DNA of 64,000 nt from Flavobacterium lutivivi. Lineage in GTDB: Bacteria; Bacteroidota; Bacteroidia; Flavobacteriales; Flavobacteriaceae. Below, piece by piece: positions 8,820 to 18,680 of this stretch. The notes under the pieces were generated by a model, which was not told the DNA's origin, made no database searches, and saw only the letters and a list, made by a program, of their open reading frames with translations. Location of the stretch: NCBI RefSeq assembly GCF_014642275.1, contig NZ_BMIM01000006.1, positions 1-64,000 of the forward strand, read 5' to 3'. Numbering within the stretch: the first letter of the stretch is position 1; each line of letters opens with the position of its first letter. Both the position numbers and the translations under genes were made by a program.

Positions 8820-9519
8820 TTGTTGTATAGCGTTGGCTTTTCTTAATGGTTTTGCTCAAGAAACCAAAAAAGATAGCATTGTTCCAAAAACGGAACGATA
8901 TGGTGTTAGATTGGGAGTTGATTTGTTCAAACTTACCCGAAGTTTTTATGAAAAAGATTATCGTGGATTAGAAATTACAGGAGATTATCGATTGACTAGA
9001 AAATATTATTTGGCTGCAGAAATTGGTAACGAAAATAAATCGGTTGATGATGTACAGCTGAATTTTACAACAAAAGGCTCATATATTCGTGTTGGTTTTG
9101 ATTATAATGCTTATGAGAATTGGCTCGATATGGAAAATCAAATTTATGTTGGTCTCAGATATGGTTTTAGTAGCTTTAGTCAAACATTGAATAGTTATAA
9201 TATCTATAACCCTAACCCCTATTTTGGTCAATTGGATGAAATAACTTCTGGTGAAAAGTTTAATGGTTTAACGGCTCATTGGGCAGAAGTTGTTGCAGGT
9301 GTAAAAGCTGAAGTTTTCAATAACTTTTATGTAGGTTTTAGTTTCCGATTGAATAGAATGTTTTCACAAAAACAACCTAATAACTTTGAAAATCTATACA
9401 TTCCTGGTTTCCACAGAACTTATAATGGCGATTTTGGAGTGGGTTTCAATTATACAGTTTCCTATTTTATTCCGCTTTACAAATCAGCAGTAAAGACGAA
9501 GGACAAAAAGAAAAAATAG
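8800..9519 (+). CDS. DUF6048 family outer-membrane-like protein
   Basis: I choose the ATG at 8800 (239 residues), which opens a clean signal peptide (MLKYFFNCCIALAFLNGFAQ); the ATG at 8791 and the TTG at 8761 are alternatives. The mature chain is rich in alternating aromatic beta strands (YYLAAEIGNEN, YIRVGFDYNAY, YVGFSFRLNRMF, DFGVGFNYTVSYFIPLY), as in a small outer-membrane beta-barrel. It overlaps the DUF6452 gene by 20 bp and probably works with it. It ends immediately against the convergent CocE-like gene with no gap and no visible terminator. Confidence 0.78.
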   Translation: MLKYFFNCCIALAFLNGFAQETKKDSIVPKTERYGVRLGVDLFKLTRSFYEKDYRGLEITGDYRLTRKYYLAAEIGNENKSVDDVQLNFTTKGSYIRVGFDYNAYENWLDMENQIYVGLRYGFSSFSQTLNSYNIYNPNPYFGQLDEITSGEKFNGLTAHWAEVVAGVKAEVFNNFYVGFSFRLNRMFSQKQPNNFENLYIPGFHRTYNGDFGVGFNYTVSYFIPLYKSAVKTKDKKKK

Positions 9520-11787
9520 TTATTTGCCAGAAGCTACTGGAATAACAAAATTGGTATTTCCAGTCCATTCTATTTGTAGTGGAATTTCTGCATCTTTGAT
9601 GGTTTCATCGCTCACGTCTTTTCCAGTTCCATAGTTTATTTGCCATGATTGACTTTTGTTTATTCCCAGTAAAATAACAATTTTGCTGCCTTTTTGTAAT
9701 TGTTTACAGGCCATGAAATTATTCTCAAGTGTGATAGTTTCTTTTTTGCTAGGTGTAAGTAAGTTTCTTTTAGTTTTATCTTTGGTTAAACTAGCTCTTG
9801 CAAGATTATTACTCAGTGCGAAGTATTTACCATCTGGTGTTTTTTCATATAATTGAAATGTAATATCCACATCTTTTTTATTACAACTAAACTCAACATT
9901 TGCAATTGGTGCGCCAGTAATTGACAAAGGTTCTTGCAAAGTTTCACTTTCAAAAACTAGCATATTGGGTTGTTCTGGTAATTTTTCTGGTTGAAACAAA
10001 TCAAAACCACAGTAACTGGTTTTACTGTATTTGGGCATGTCATTTCTAATCTTAAAGTCAACAGTTTGCTTTATAATACTTTTACTTTTTTCATTTTTCA
10101 GATGATATTCACCATTTTTATTGTCATTGTTGATGTATAACACTAATTTTCTATCATACATTTTTTCCAAAGAAGGAACATGTTTCCATGAATTTGCTCC
10201 CATCAATTGAAAGTTAACTTTGTCTTTCAATATTTCTGGTTTTTTTCCGTCTTTCAAAGTGTAGTTGAACCAATCAAAAACGATGTCTTGTATTGGGATA
10301 TTGGCAACTTCGTCTATTTTATAATCATTTAATGCAGCCAAGGGAAAGCCTTGAGCGCCAAAATGATCATAAGGTCCTATTAGTAAATAATTATTATCCT
10401 GTTTATTCCATTTCAAATATTCTTTATAATAATACATTGCTCCCAGCTGATCATCATCATAATACCCTGTGATAGTTAAAATTGGAATATTAATTTTAGC
10501 AAACTCTTCTTTTTGAGGTGTCATTTTTTGCCAATATTCATCATAGGTCGGATGATTTAGCCAACGCTGAAAAATTTCATTTGGTCTTCCATCTAGTTTG
10601 TCTAAATCACGAAATGCAGCACCAGTTTTAAAGTAGTTTTCATAGAGTTTTTCCCATCTATCATCATTAAATTCATTTAAATCAATCAATTTATTATTGG
10701 TTACAAAATGTATCCAACTCAACATATAACTCATAAAAACGCCATTTTGCATTGGATAATCAATTCCTATTCCTACTGCAACTTGGGGAACTATTGTTTT
10801 TAAAGCTGGGTGCATTTTTTTTGTTGCACTCCATTGTGCAAAACCCAAATAACTTCCACCGTACATGCCTATTTTACCATTGCACCAATTTTGCTTACTA
10901 ATCCAATCAATTACTTCGTAAATATCATCTGCATCATGTTCAAAAGGTTCTATGATACTTTGACTTAACCTTTTGCCTCTAGTATTTGCAATTACACCAA
11001 CAAAACCTCTTGTTACCATTTCTTTACAAGCTGATAAATCGGAACCCGCATAAATGTTTGACATAAAAACTACTGGTTGAGGAGTTTCTATTTTTCTATT
11101 TCTAACTAATGTTACAGCAATTGTTCCACCATCTTTCATTGTAAGAATTATATTCTCGTCAATAATATATTTTTCGTTAGCTATAACATTTAAAATTTCT
11201 TTGGCAGCTTTTAGTGTAGATGAAAAAGTAATATAACTACAATAGGCTCTACAGATACTAATAGCTTCATCGATTGAAATTTTTTCTTTGCTTTCAACAG
11301 ATTTAATTTTTTCTAGCAAAGCTTCTCTCAGTTGATTGGAATTTTTATCATAGTACATTTCGGCAACAACTTGATTTTTTTCATCAAGTGTGTTGTACAA
11401 CTTATAAAATTGGTTTTTGAATTTTAGAACAAAATCATCGCTGTTAGTTGGATTATTTGACATGGCATTTGCATAAACTCTATAAGCAAATCCTACTCCT
11501 CTATTGGCAATACTATCATTATAACTTGCTTGAGAAGTTTCTCTCAATAATGATGTAATGGTCTTATGTTCTTTAGCTACTAATTTCAGCCTGAATAAGT
11601 TATCATTAAAGGTTCCGAGGTTCTCCTCTTTATAAATCTCTATAACTTTTTTGGCTAAATTGGGTATATTTTTATTTATTGAAATACTATCTGCAAAATT
11701 ATTTTTCTGAAATTCTATTTCTTGAGAAAACACTTTATTACAGAAAATAAAAGAAGAAAAAAATAAGAGTTTGATGAGTGTTTTCAT
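9520..11787 (-). CDS. Secreted CocE/NonD-type alpha/beta hydrolase
   Basis: A 755-residue exported hydrolase with signal peptide MKTLIKLLFFSSFIFCNKVFSQ. It belongs to the X-Pro dipeptidyl-peptidase S15/CocE group. The nucleophile serine lies in GMYGGSYLGFAQW, an acidic segment GYYDDDQLGAMYYY follows, and the probable catalytic histidine is in GPYDHFGAQG. The C-terminal third is the beta-rich jelly-roll domain of this group. About 200 extra N-terminal residues precede the hydrolase core. The substrate, an ester or a proline peptide, cannot be told from sequence. Confidence 0.88.
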   Translation of the reverse strand: MKTLIKLLFFSSFIFCNKVFSQEIEFQKNNFADSISINKNIPNLAKKVIEIYKEENLGTFNDNLFRLKLVAKEHKTITSLLRETSQASYNDSIANRGVGFAYRVYANAMSNNPTNSDDFVLKFKNQFYKLYNTLDEKNQVVAEMYYDKNSNQLREALLEKIKSVESKEKISIDEAISICRAYCSYITFSSTLKAAKEILNVIANEKYIIDENIILTMKDGGTIAVTLVRNRKIETPQPVVFMSNIYAGSDLSACKEMVTRGFVGVIANTRGKRLSQSIIEPFEHDADDIYEVIDWISKQNWCNGKIGMYGGSYLGFAQWSATKKMHPALKTIVPQVAVGIGIDYPMQNGVFMSYMLSWIHFVTNNKLIDLNEFNDDRWEKLYENYFKTGAAFRDLDKLDGRPNEIFQRWLNHPTYDEYWQKMTPQKEEFAKINIPILTITGYYDDDQLGAMYYYKEYLKWNKQDNNYLLIGPYDHFGAQGFPLAALNDYKIDEVANIPIQDIVFDWFNYTLKDGKKPEILKDKVNFQLMGANSWKHVPSLEKMYDRKLVLYINNDNKNGEYHLKNEKSKSIIKQTVDFKIRNDMPKYSKTSYCGFDLFQPEKLPEQPNMLVFESETLQEPLSITGAPIANVEFSCNKKDVDITFQLYEKTPDGKYFALSNNLARASLTKDKTKRNLLTPSKKETITLENNFMACKQLQKGSKIVILLGINKSQSWQINYGTGKDVSDETIKDAEIPLQIEWTGNTNFVIPVASGK

Positions 11788-11832
11788 ATAAATGTTTTTG
11801 GCTATTACAATTATATGATTTTTTAAACTATT

Positions 11833-13860
11833 CTACAACAGTCCGTTATATTTTCTGATGAACCATTCGGTAGCCAATGATAAAGCAATGAGAACTAATA
11901 ACCAAATCCAATCGATTAGCGGTGATTTTTTTACAATTGTTTTTTGAATGGCTTTGTAGCTTTCGTCTTCTAGTAATTGTTTCACCAAAGTATCAACCTG
12001 ATTTGGTAAATATGCTTTACCTTTTGTTTGATTAGCCAATTGTTGCAACTTGTTCCAATCTGGATTTACAAATTGTTTTTCTATATCAAAATCCAAAACC
12101 TCAAAAGTGCTTGAATATGAAGAATTTGAATTGAGTTCCTTCACTGTAAAGCTGTAATTTCCTGCTATCAAGCCATCAAGATTAACTTTGAAAGCATTGG
12201 AAGCTCGCAATAAATCATATTTTTTAACTGCTTTGGTTTTTGTGTTGGTAACACTAATAGTCAAGCGAGCTTTTTCATCGAGTTCATAATTTTTATTGAA
12301 ATACTGTGCATTGATTTCAATGTTTTCTCCTGAATTATAAAAACGTTCATGATTGACAACCAACGATTTTCTTAAATTATTAGAGGCTAAAAACTGTATT
12401 GTTTTATCTAGAAAAATATCAAAATCTTCAAAAGATTTTTTTTGTAAATAGCTTTCAGCTCTCCATTTCCATATGTTTTCTCCAAACAAAAAAGCATTTC
12501 GAACACCTTTGTCTTCAACAAAAGTCAACAACGGTTGGTTGGTTTCAATGTTTCTAATTGAGGAGTTTAATAAAGTGGAAGTATTTGTTTTTGCAGTTAT
12601 CGTTCCATAAGCATTTTCCAATGGAGGAAATTGTTCAAAACCAATATTATCTAATGCAAAAAGATTAAACTGACTATCGAACGAAGCTAAATAATCTTCT
12701 TTTTGTGAGCTCATTTTGAATTCAAAATAAGTTTGATTTTGGTTTAAAAAATTGAAATCGGTATTGTTTCCAGTAATTATCCAAGTGTTAATTCTAGCAT
12801 TATTGGTTAAGTCAAATATAGATTTGAAGGAAACGTTTGGTTGGTATAAAATCAGAACATTATAATTTTCTAATGATTTGATTTCATTTGGTTTGATGAT
12901 GGTTACTTTACGTTGAGCATTAGTCTCAATACTTCTTTTTATTGCACCTAAATCAGGATGCGAAATTGACGAAATAAGTGCAATTTCGGTTCGTTGATCA
13001 ATAACTTCAACAGCAAAGTTCTTGGTATTATTATAAGTGTTTTTTTCTTGCTCTTTGGATGTGATGGTAGCTTTCAATAGTTGTAAACCAACCTTTTCGG
13101 CAGGAAGTAGAACATTGAGCGTTACTGATTTTTTATTTGGCGAAAAAGCTACGGTTTGCTCATTTAAAACCGAATTTCCTTGTGTAATTTTAAAATTAGC
13201 GTTTATTGCTTTGGTTCCAGCATATTTTAGAAAAACCTCTACAGGGAATTTATTTTTGTGAAAAGCATATTTATTCACATTAAGTTGCGATACTTTCAAG
13301 TCGAGATATGTTGTAGTATCACCAACGACCAAAGGATAAACTTTTTTTTCGGGATTAAATGTAAAAACATAATCTTCTCCCGAAGTTTGATTTCCGTCTG
13401 ATATTAAAATTGTTGGAAACGATTGATTTTTGTAAATCGAATTCAAGTTTTTAGCAACAATATCAATGTTTGATTGTTTTCCTTTGAAATTTATAGTATC
13501 TGATGGAGAAAAATCTTCATCAAACTGATAGGTTTGCATATCAAATTTATCAGCCAAGGCGTTGTTGCTTTTTAGTTTTTCAAATACTTCTAGAGCCGAT
13601 TTATCTGCTTTTAAATCAACTATTGAAGAAGAATTATCAATAACTATTGGCAAAGGTGTTTTGATGGTTTCGATTGTTTTTCTGGATATAATGGGGTTTA
13701 TCAATAAAAGTAATAGCCCAAAAACACTCAAAAAACGTAAAAAAGCCAAAAGCAAATTCACATTCGATTTACTTTTGGCTTTATAAAAATATTGATAATA
13801 TGAGAAAACAAACGCTATTACTAATGCAAGCAAAATCAGTAAAAAAGTGTTTGTCGTCAT
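11833..13860 (-). CDS. Membrane-anchored VWA-domain protein
   Basis: A 675-residue protein with two N-terminal transmembrane helices (about 5-25 and 36-58) and one near the C-terminus (DWIWLLVLIALSLATEWF). The region after the second helix, LPIVIDNSSSIVDLK, carries a DxSxS-type metal-ion adhesion motif of a von Willebrand A fold. A later segment (about 290-500) resembles the glutamine-amidotransferase-like fold found in Bacteroidota membrane VWA proteins, followed by a beta-rich domain. Similar proteins occur beside BatA/BatB-like genes, but none are here. Function unknown. Confidence 0.78.
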   Translation of the reverse strand: MTTNTFLLILLALVIAFVFSYYQYFYKAKSKSNVNLLLAFLRFLSVFGLLLLLINPIISRKTIETIKTPLPIVIDNSSSIVDLKADKSALEVFEKLKSNNALADKFDMQTYQFDEDFSPSDTINFKGKQSNIDIVAKNLNSIYKNQSFPTILISDGNQTSGEDYVFTFNPEKKVYPLVVGDTTTYLDLKVSQLNVNKYAFHKNKFPVEVFLKYAGTKAINANFKITQGNSVLNEQTVAFSPNKKSVTLNVLLPAEKVGLQLLKATITSKEQEKNTYNNTKNFAVEVIDQRTEIALISSISHPDLGAIKRSIETNAQRKVTIIKPNEIKSLENYNVLILYQPNVSFKSIFDLTNNARINTWIITGNNTDFNFLNQNQTYFEFKMSSQKEDYLASFDSQFNLFALDNIGFEQFPPLENAYGTITAKTNTSTLLNSSIRNIETNQPLLTFVEDKGVRNAFLFGENIWKWRAESYLQKKSFEDFDIFLDKTIQFLASNNLRKSLVVNHERFYNSGENIEINAQYFNKNYELDEKARLTISVTNTKTKAVKKYDLLRASNAFKVNLDGLIAGNYSFTVKELNSNSSYSSTFEVLDFDIEKQFVNPDWNKLQQLANQTKGKAYLPNQVDTLVKQLLEDESYKAIQKTIVKKSPLIDWIWLLVLIALSLATEWFIRKYNGLL

Positions 13861-13869
13861 ATTTTTTTA

Positions 13870-15381
13870 TTAGTTTTTGATGAATTTTAATGAAATAGAT
13901 TTGTTTGGAATTGTAATAAAATACAAACCACTTTGTTGATTTTCAACAGAGATATTAGTGTTTGTATAATTTATAATCCCTTTACCTATTCTTCTTCCCA
14001 TATTGTCATTGATAAAATATTCTTGCCCAATTAAATCTTCACTAGAACTAATGTACAATAAACCATCTGTTGGGTTAGGGAAAACGGCAATTTTATTTCT
14101 ATCAAAATCAATATTTGATAAAGGAGCAGATGTGTTATATCTAGCAATGGCAATATTTGTATTGAACGAAGCATAAGTTCCAACTACAATTAGTTTTTGA
14201 TCACTTTGTAAAGCACTTGCATAACCCATGCTCCAGCTTGTTCCAAATGCAGTTAAAACTTTTCCATCATTACTAAATGAATTGTCTAAAACACCATTAC
14301 TAGTATATCTAAGTACAGCAAAATAATAGTTTCCACTCGTATAGCATCTGCCAGAAATTAATATTTTTCCATCACTTTGAATATTCATGCTATAGGCTGT
14401 ATCTTCACTATTGTTGTCAACATCTGTAACTGTTGCGCCATTTGTTCCAAAAGTTGTATCAAAAGTTCCATTTGGATCAATTTTCCCTAAAAACATTTGA
14501 TACTCTGTATCATATAAATAACCTGTAAAAATTATTGAACCATCGCTAAGCAATGCCATATCGTTAAGATTACTAGTTAAGTTATTATATTTCATATTAA
14601 CCTTTCCAGAAGTTCCATAGGAAGAGTTCAATGTTCCATCTGAAAAGAATTTTGCAATACATATTGAACTTGAGCCAGAACCACCAAGATAAATATTTCC
14701 GTCATTATCAACGTTGATTGCTCTTGGTCTATCATCACTATTAAAGTCAACTGTAGTTTTACCGTCATTGCTAAAATCAAAATCCAACGTTCCATCAGTA
14801 TTAAATCTAGCAATAGAATAATCTGAATAGTTGCCAGTTACATCAAGAACTGTGTAACCACATAATAAAATTTTACCATCATTTTGTAGTGTCATGTTAG
14901 TAAAATAATCTGTTCCAGGAAAACCTACACTCGCAGCACCATTTGTTCCAAATGTTGTATCGATAGTTCCATCAGTGTTTAAACGAACAACTCCTAAATT
15001 TCCTCCACCATAATAGCTAGTTGCTCCAACTACACCAGCTACATAAATTTTATTATCAGCACTAATTTTAACAGCATAAGCCAAATCATAGTTTGAAACA
15101 TTCAAAGTTACAACACCAGAATTTCCAAATGTTGTGTCTATAGTTCCATCGGTATTGTATCTAAGAACTGCAAAATCATATCCGTTGGTTACAGAAGCAT
15201 AACCAGCAACAACAATTTTTCCATCAGCCTGTATAGCAACTCCTCTACCTTCTTCATTATTAGAGGATAAATTTGTTAAAACTTTACCAGATGTTCCAAA
15301 AGTACTATCAAGAGTTCCTGCTTGAGAATATATAGATGATGTAAACAATATTAATCCTATACTAAGTATTTTTTTTATCAT
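13870..15381 (-). CDS. Delta-60 repeat protein with T9SS sorting domain
   Basis: A 503-residue secreted protein with an N-terminal signal peptide (LSIGLILFTSSIYSQA). Residues 20-430 hold about seven delta-60 repeats with the recurring pattern GTxDxTFGxxGxV...QxDGKIxVxGY...RYNxDG, predicted to build a propeller-like beta fold. The last 75 residues form a type A T9SS sorting domain (VFPNPTDGLLYI ... GLYFITI...KFIKN), so the protein should cross the outer membrane by type IX secretion. It lies 9 bp upstream of the VWA gene and 10 bp downstream of fabG. The ligand or role is unknown. Confidence 0.88.
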   Translation of the reverse strand: MIKKILSIGLILFTSSIYSQAGTLDSTFGTSGKVLTNLSSNNEEGRGVAIQADGKIVVAGYASVTNGYDFAVLRYNTDGTIDTTFGNSGVVTLNVSNYDLAYAVKISADNKIYVAGVVGATSYYGGGNLGVVRLNTDGTIDTTFGTNGAASVGFPGTDYFTNMTLQNDGKILLCGYTVLDVTGNYSDYSIARFNTDGTLDFDFSNDGKTTVDFNSDDRPRAINVDNDGNIYLGGSGSSSICIAKFFSDGTLNSSYGTSGKVNMKYNNLTSNLNDMALLSDGSIIFTGYLYDTEYQMFLGKIDPNGTFDTTFGTNGATVTDVDNNSEDTAYSMNIQSDGKILISGRCYTSGNYYFAVLRYTSNGVLDNSFSNDGKVLTAFGTSWSMGYASALQSDQKLIVVGTYASFNTNIAIARYNTSAPLSNIDFDRNKIAVFPNPTDGLLYISSSEDLIGQEYFINDNMGRRIGKGIINYTNTNISVENQQSGLYFITIPNKSISLKFIKN

Positions 15382-15391
15382 AATTTTTTTA

Positions 15392-16138
15392 TTAAGTTAA
15401 CATTCCTCCATCTACATTAAGCACTTGACCAGTAACATAGGCACTCAAATCTGAAGACAAGAAAAGACAAGCATTTGCAACATCTTCTGGAGTTCCACCA
15501 CGTTTTAGCGGAATACTATCTCTCCATCCTTGTACTACGTCTTCATTAAGTTTTGCAGTCATTTCAGTTTCAATAAATCCTGGAGCAATAGCGTTACAAC
15601 GAATGTTTCTTGAACCTAATTCCAATGCAATAGACTTAGTAAAACCAATCATACCAGCTTTTGAAGCGGCATAGTTAGCCTGACCAGCATTTCCTTTTAC
15701 TCCTACTACACTACTCATATTAACAATAGAACCTGCACGGTTTTTTAGCATTATTTTCTGAACAGCTTTTGTCATGTTGAAAACAGATTTTAAATTGATT
15801 TCAATCACTTTATCAAAATCTTCTTCGCTCATACGCATCAACAAGTTATCTTTTGTAATACCTGCATTATTGATAAGAATATCAACAGTTCCAAAGTCTG
15901 CCATTACATCATCTACTAATTTTTGCGCTTCATTAAAATCGGCTGCATTTGATTTATAACCTTTGGCTTTTACACCTTGAGCAACTAATTCATTTTCTAA
16001 AGCCATTGCGCTTTCTGCAGAAGAACTGTATGTAAACGCTACATTAGCTCCGTGTTGAGCAAATACCTTTGCAATTCCGCTACCAATTCCTCGGCTTGCA
16101 CCAGTTATAATAGCTACTTTTCCTTCAAGTAATTTCAT
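15392..16138 (-). CDS. fabG: 3-oxoacyl-[ACP] reductase
   Basis: This short-chain dehydrogenase reduces 3-oxoacyl-ACP with NADPH in fatty acid elongation. The 248-residue sequence shows the TGASRGIG cofactor motif near residue 13, NNAGIT near 89, the catalytic serine in NMSSVVG and the YAASKAG tyrosine/lysine pair, and ends in the typical TGQVLNVDGGM. It heads a minus-strand group with the delta-60 and VWA genes. A TAnnTTTG box sits 40 bp upstream. Other SDR roles are possible, but the match to FabG is strong along its length. Confidence 0.93.
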   Translation of the reverse strand: MKLLEGKVAIITGASRGIGSGIAKVFAQHGANVAFTYSSSAESAMALENELVAQGVKAKGYKSNAADFNEAQKLVDDVMADFGTVDILINNAGITKDNLLMRMSEEDFDKVIEINLKSVFNMTKAVQKIMLKNRAGSIVNMSSVVGVKGNAGQANYAASKAGMIGFTKSIALELGSRNIRCNAIAPGFIETEMTAKLNEDVVQGWRDSIPLKRGGTPEDVANACLFLSSDLSAYVTGQVLNVDGGMLT

Positions 16139-16177
16139 TTGTTATATAAGTTTGTATTATTGTAAATAATTAAATGC

Positions 16178-16185
16178 CAAATATA
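16178..16185 (-). promoter_or_regulatory. -7 box upstream of fabG
   Basis: Minus-strand TATATTTG fits TAnnTTTG, 40 bp before the fabG ATG. No clear -33 TTG is seen. Confidence 0.5.
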
Positions 16186-16316
16186 GTACTATTTTGACAT
16201 TCATTAAAATTAGAATTGATTTAAACTTTTTTTAAATTCTCAAGTCTTAAATGATTAACTTCAAAAATAATTAATTGTACCGAAAATGAAAATAAGTTTA
16301 TTTGCAATCAAAACAA

Positions 16317-16324
16317 TATATTTG
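16317..16324 (+). promoter_or_regulatory. -7 box upstream of the CotH gene
   Basis: TATATTTG fits TAnnTTTG, 54 bp before the ATG at 16379, in the divergent region shared with fabG. A TTG at 16302-16304 is closer than the usual spacing. Confidence 0.45.
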
Positions 16325-16378
16325 TTTTTGAATATTTAAGATTACAACTTATTGACTTACTAAATCAACATATTACCT

Positions 16379-18628
16379 ATGAAATATAAATTATCAATAT
16401 TGTTTTTTATTGCGCTATCACTAGAAACATTTGCTCAAACGTTCTACGACCTAAACACAATTCAAACTATAGAAATCACTTTTTCGCAAAGCAACTGGGA
16501 TGCATTGCTTGATGCAGCAGAAGCAAATGATGCTTATATTCCAGCTCAATCAGTATCTATCAATGGAACTGTGCTTACAAATATTGGCGTAAAATATAAA
16601 GGAAATAGTTCTTACAATGCCAACCAGGTTAAAAACCCAATTCACATAGAGCTTGATGCTTATGTTAATCAAAATTACCAAGGATATACAGATATTAAAC
16701 TTAGTAATGTGTATAAAGATCCATCATTTGTTAGAGAAGCTTTGGCTTATAAAATGCTAAAAAACTATATGCATGCACCATTGGCTAACTACGCAAAATT
16801 ATATATTAATGGCAGCTATATTGGTCTTTATACCAATGTTGAATCTGTGTCTAAAAAATTTGTAAATAGTCATTTTGGTTCTAATAGTAATGCTTTTTTT
16901 GATTGTAGTCCGCCAGCTGGTGCTGGACCAGGAGTTACTAATTTGCCCAATCTATCCTATTTAGGAACTAATTTTACATCCTATGAAAGTGCCTATGAAA
17001 TGAAATCAACTACTGGATGGGATGATTTAATTGCTTTAACAAATACTTTGAATAACAATACCAATAGTATTGAAACAGTTCTTGATGTAGATAGAGCTTT
17101 GTGGATGCTGGCATTCGATAATTTATTAGTGAATTTGGATAGTTACATAGGTGCTTTCAAACAAAACTATTACATCTACAAAGACAATAATGGACGTTTT
17201 AATCCAGTCATTTGGGACTTAAACGAATCGTTTGGAACATTTGCAAACACAGGTTCAAGCAACTTGAATACGACCACACAAAAAGCCCAAATGTCGCACA
17301 CATTGCATTCTACAGAAGCGGCTTGGCCTTTAGTTCAAAAGTTATTAGCTATCCCAACTTACAAAAAACGTTATTTAGCTCATTATAAAACTATTTTGAA
17401 CGAAATGATTGTTTCTGGTTTATATTTAACCGATGCACAAGCTATTCAAACCTTGATTAGTGCTTCAGTTACAGCAGATACAAACAAATTTAGTTACCAA
17501 TCAAATATTACTACAAACCTAACAACAGATGTTTCTTTGGGCATGGGTTCAGCATCAGGATTAAGTGCTTTAATGAATTCAAGAAAAGCGTATTTGCAAG
17601 CACAAACCGATTTTACAAACACACAACCTACAATAACTTCGATAAATCCTTCTAATAGCAATCCACCAATTGGAAGTAATGTAACCATAACAGCAAATGT
17701 GACTAACACCAATACAGATGCGGTTTATTTGGGTTATCGCTCTACAACTGATGCAATTTTTACAAAAGTATTGATGTATGATGACGGAAATCATAATGAT
17801 GGATCAGCCGGAGATAATGTTTATGGCGCTAGTATAACCGTATCAAGTATTGCATTGCAATATTACATATATGCAGAAAATAATAATATTGGCAAATTCT
17901 CTCCAGAAAGAGCAGAGCATGAATTTTACACCATCAATGCAACATATCCAACGATTAATGCTGGTGATTTGGTGATTAATGAAATCATGGCGCAAAACAC
18001 TTCTACCATTACAGATGCTGATGGTGAATATGAAGATTGGTTTGAATTATACAACAATTCCAGCAATACCTTAAGTTTGGATAATTTGTATGCTACAGAC
18101 ACATCGTCCAATATGCTCAAATGGCAGTTTCCATCGGGTTTAACCATTGAGCCCAATAGCTATTTAGTTGTTTGGGCCGATCAAGATTTAACTCAAACGG
18201 GAATTCATGCCGACTTCAAATTTTCGGCTGCTGGTGAAAAATGTATTTTGTCATATCCAGACGGAACAGTTGTAGATACTGTTACTTTTGGTGCGCAAAC
18301 AACAGATATGGGTTACGCTCGAATTCCTAATGGAACCGGAAACTTCGTTATTCAGGCACCAACATTTAATGCTAACAATGAGTCGCTTGGCATCAACCAA
18401 TATTCAGTAAGTGACATCAAGTTTTTTCCAAATCCAGTTGATACAATGCTAAATATCAATGCTCCTTTCCTAATAGATGAGGTAAAAGTTTTTTCGAGTT
18501 TAGGACAGTTACTACTTTCCGAAAAGTATAATTTGAATAACATTAGTTTAGATTTATCCAGCTTTGAACAAGGTGTTTATTTGATGAAAATCAACAATAC
18601 GTTCTCAAAAATCATTCTGAAAAAGTAG
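16379..18628 (+). CDS. CotH kinase-like, lamin-tail and T9SS-domain secreted protein
   Basis: A 749-residue secreted protein with signal peptide MKYKLSILFFIALSLETFAQ. Residues about 25-390 form a CotH-like domain: NIGVKYKGNSSYN, NWDALLDAA, RALWMLAFDNLLVNLDSY and FNPVIWDLNESFG fit the kinase-like fold first known from spore coat protein CotH. Then come an immunoglobulin-like segment (about 415-520) and a lamin-tail domain (GDLVINEIMAQN ... DADGEYEDWFELYNNS, about 535-660). A C-terminal T9SS sorting domain (FFPNPVDTMLNI ... GVYLMKIN) directs export. The substrate of the CotH part is unknown. Confidence 0.88.
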   Translation: MKYKLSILFFIALSLETFAQTFYDLNTIQTIEITFSQSNWDALLDAAEANDAYIPAQSVSINGTVLTNIGVKYKGNSSYNANQVKNPIHIELDAYVNQNYQGYTDIKLSNVYKDPSFVREALAYKMLKNYMHAPLANYAKLYINGSYIGLYTNVESVSKKFVNSHFGSNSNAFFDCSPPAGAGPGVTNLPNLSYLGTNFTSYESAYEMKSTTGWDDLIALTNTLNNNTNSIETVLDVDRALWMLAFDNLLVNLDSYIGAFKQNYYIYKDNNGRFNPVIWDLNESFGTFANTGSSNLNTTTQKAQMSHTLHSTEAAWPLVQKLLAIPTYKKRYLAHYKTILNEMIVSGLYLTDAQAIQTLISASVTADTNKFSYQSNITTNLTTDVSLGMGSASGLSALMNSRKAYLQAQTDFTNTQPTITSINPSNSNPPIGSNVTITANVTNTNTDAVYLGYRSTTDAIFTKVLMYDDGNHNDGSAGDNVYGASITVSSIALQYYIYAENNNIGKFSPERAEHEFYTINATYPTINAGDLVINEIMAQNTSTITDADGEYEDWFELYNNSSNTLSLDNLYATDTSSNMLKWQFPSGLTIEPNSYLVVWADQDLTQTGIHADFKFSAAGEKCILSYPDGTVVDTVTFGAQTTDMGYARIPNGTGNFVIQAPTFNANNESLGINQYSVSDIKFFPNPVDTMLNINAPFLIDEVKVFSSLGQLLLSEKYNLNNISLDLSSFEQGVYLMKINNTFSKIILKK

Positions 18629-18645
18629 ATTAATATTATTTATAC

Positions 18646-18680
18646 AAAAAAAGCATCGAGAAATTCGATGCTTTTTTTTT
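18646..18680. terminator. Bidirectional terminator, copy 1 of a duplicated hairpin
   Basis: A 7-bp GC-containing stem (18653-18659 with 18665-18671, five-base loop) extended by A-run/T-run pairs sits between the convergent CotH and leucine-rich-repeat genes. The same 19-base core recurs at 21162-21180. Confidence 0.85.
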